64,000 nucleotides of DNA from Paenibacillus agricola. GTDB taxonomy: Bacteria; Bacillota; Bacilli; Paenibacillales; NBRC-103111. Positions within the stretch are counted from its first letter, which is position 1. Every line of letters begins with the position of its first letter. The position numbers and the translations under genes were made by a program. The DNA lies in assembly GCF_011440305.1 (NCBI RefSeq), contig NZ_JAAOIW010000004.1, forward strand, positions 434,001 through 498,000, in the 5' to 3' direction. Positions 63,074-64,000 of the stretch are shown here, in pieces. Under the pieces are notes generated by a model. It ran no database searches, was not told where the DNA came from, and saw only the letters and a program-made list of their open reading frames with translations.

Positions 63074-64000
63074 TTGTCCAGACTACAATCAATAAGACAC
63101 AAATTTCCTACTTTTGCCCCACTTTTATTATCGATCAGCTTTCTACTACTCCTAAACGGATGTACAGACTATAAACAGTTGAAAACCGATCTCCTGTCGG
63201 CGGTCTCCAAGCAAGAGCAAGTGAAAAGCTATCAATTTAAAGGCTCAATTGAGCTTAAAGCAGACGGTTCTTTAATGGGAGGAGCTACTAGTCCAATGGC
63301 TGCCGCGATGTTTGCTTTTCTTAAAGAGAGCAAAGTCGAATATAGTGGTTTAACCACACTTGAGCCTGCACAAATGGAAGCAGCCTTCAAAGTGACCCCT
63401 ACAGGTAGCAGCAATATCGATATTCCTGTTCTAATTAAGGATAACAAATTGTTTTTCCATATTCCAGCCTTAAATAAAGACGAGGAGTATTTGATGCTCC
63501 CCATCCAAAATAAGCAAGGTGCTGCGGCAGCGATTCCGGCAGATGCCCTCAAGAATCCAGGACAGCTAGCTACCAGCCTCAATACACTGTTAGTAAGCGG
63601 CATTAATCCTGAATGGCTGCAAAATTCCAAGGATCCCGTTCAGTTGCCTGATGGATCCAGCTCCAAAAGGATTACACTGGACATCAACAAAAAGAACGAG
63701 CAAGCATTTAATGATTATTGGAGCCAATCACTCCCAGGCCTAATGGACGTATTTAAATCAAACGGGCTTATTTCTGCGACAGCCCTGGATGCCTGGCAAA
63801 AAACGTTAAAACAAGTTCAGTTCCGCACGCCATCCACCATCTCTTTTTTAATTGATGAGCAAGGCTTTATCCATGAACAAAATTGGAGCCTGAGCTTTAC
63901 GGCCAACGGAAGTACGAATATCAATCATCTGGCCTGGACGCAAACTTTATCCGATTTGAACCAAACACCAGCCTTTACGAAAGAAGTTCCAGCCAAACAG
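63074..64000 (+). CDS. Lipoprotein, 3' end outside window
   Basis: TTG start with GGAAGGAG 9 bases upstream. Signal peptide with lipobox LNGC (Cys30), then a mature protein with 'LLSAVSKQEQVKSYQFKGSIELKADG', 'SGLTTLEPAQMEAAFKVTP' and 'FHIPALNKDEEYLML'. The layout resembles extracellular lipid- or sortase-related lipoproteins of the LolA/YcnI-like type in Firmicutes, but no family is certain. The frame is open to base 64000, so about 309 residues are seen. Confidence 0.82.
   Translation, partial: MSRLQSIRHKFPTFAPLLLSISFLLLLNGCTDYKQLKTDLLSAVSKQEQVKSYQFKGSIELKADGSLMGGATSPMAAAMFAFLKESKVEYSGLTTLEPAQMEAAFKVTPTGSSNIDIPVLIKDNKLFFHIPALNKDEEYLMLPIQNKQGAAAAIPADALKNPGQLATSLNTLLVSGINPEWLQNSKDPVQLPDGSSSKRITLDINKKNEQAFNDYWSQSLPGLMDVFKSNGLISATALDAWQKTLKQVQFRTPSTISFLIDEQGFIHEQNWSLSFTANGSTNINHLAWTQTLSDLNQTPAFTKEVPAKQ

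Overview
The window looks like chromosome from a Paenibacillus-type endospore former (Firmicutes, Paenibacillaceae). Evidence is GerA/GerC germination genes, an RsfA-type sporulation regulator, BshC of bacillithiol synthesis, a glgBCDA operon, ParE/ParC, a zinc-free L31 paralogue beside a Zur-like Fur protein, purine-rich Shine-Dalgarno sites and moderate GC. No rRNA, tRNA, CRISPR array, transposase or prophage gene was seen.

Layout. 1-2.0 kb: end of a germinant receptor operon (gerA partial, gerC). 2.0-3.0 kb: rpmE2 with a strong promoter overlapped by a Zur-box-like palindrome, convergent with a Zur-like gene. 3.1-9.1 kb: a minus-strand operon of five genes of the STM4011-STM4015 families (two radical SAM proteins, an alkaline-phosphatase-fold hydrolase, an ATP-grasp-like protein and a leucine-rich-repeat protein with an acidic tail), preceded by a small unknown gene. 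This is the best candidate here for an undescribed system: the enzyme mix looks like peptide or protein modification, with the LRR protein as possible substrate. 9.7-12.4 kb: a beta-propeller lipoprotein and two unknown proteins. 12.4-21.5 kb: nucleoside hydrolase divergent from an AraC regulator, an unknown helical protein, a membrane-anchored MsrAB, an E. coli-type aspartate carbamoyltransferase with no normal start codon, a chemoreceptor-like protein, a HAD phosphatase and an MFS drug exporter.

21.7-28.4 kb: a minus-strand block with two small proteins, a two-component system, an ABC-2 transporter, a secreted protein and a dehydrogenase. 28.5-31 kb: a metallo-beta-lactamase-fold hydrolase, a deletion scar holding LysR and membrane-protein remnants, and two small genes, one behind two LexA boxes. 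31.9-37.7 kb: glycogen synthesis (glgB-glgC-glgD-glgA). 37.9-40.7 kb: a stalk-domain/parvulin foldase and two RNA-modification enzymes. 40.9-42.4 kb: fetAB-like iron exporter genes flanked by a GC-rich hairpin element carrying a 72-bp tandem repeat.

43-54.7 kb: folD, a TPR membrane protein, a MarR regulator, parE-parC, an ABC-2 transporter pair, an SGNH hydrolase and an M23 endopeptidase. 55-64 kb: bshC-ahcY, then the ylb-like region (PPOX protein, ComFB, DUF3397, panE, RsfA), a DUF2626 protein, a MidA methyltransferase and a lipoprotein that runs off the end. ahcY and the DUF2626 gene share a distinctive hairpin leader just before their ribosome binding sites.
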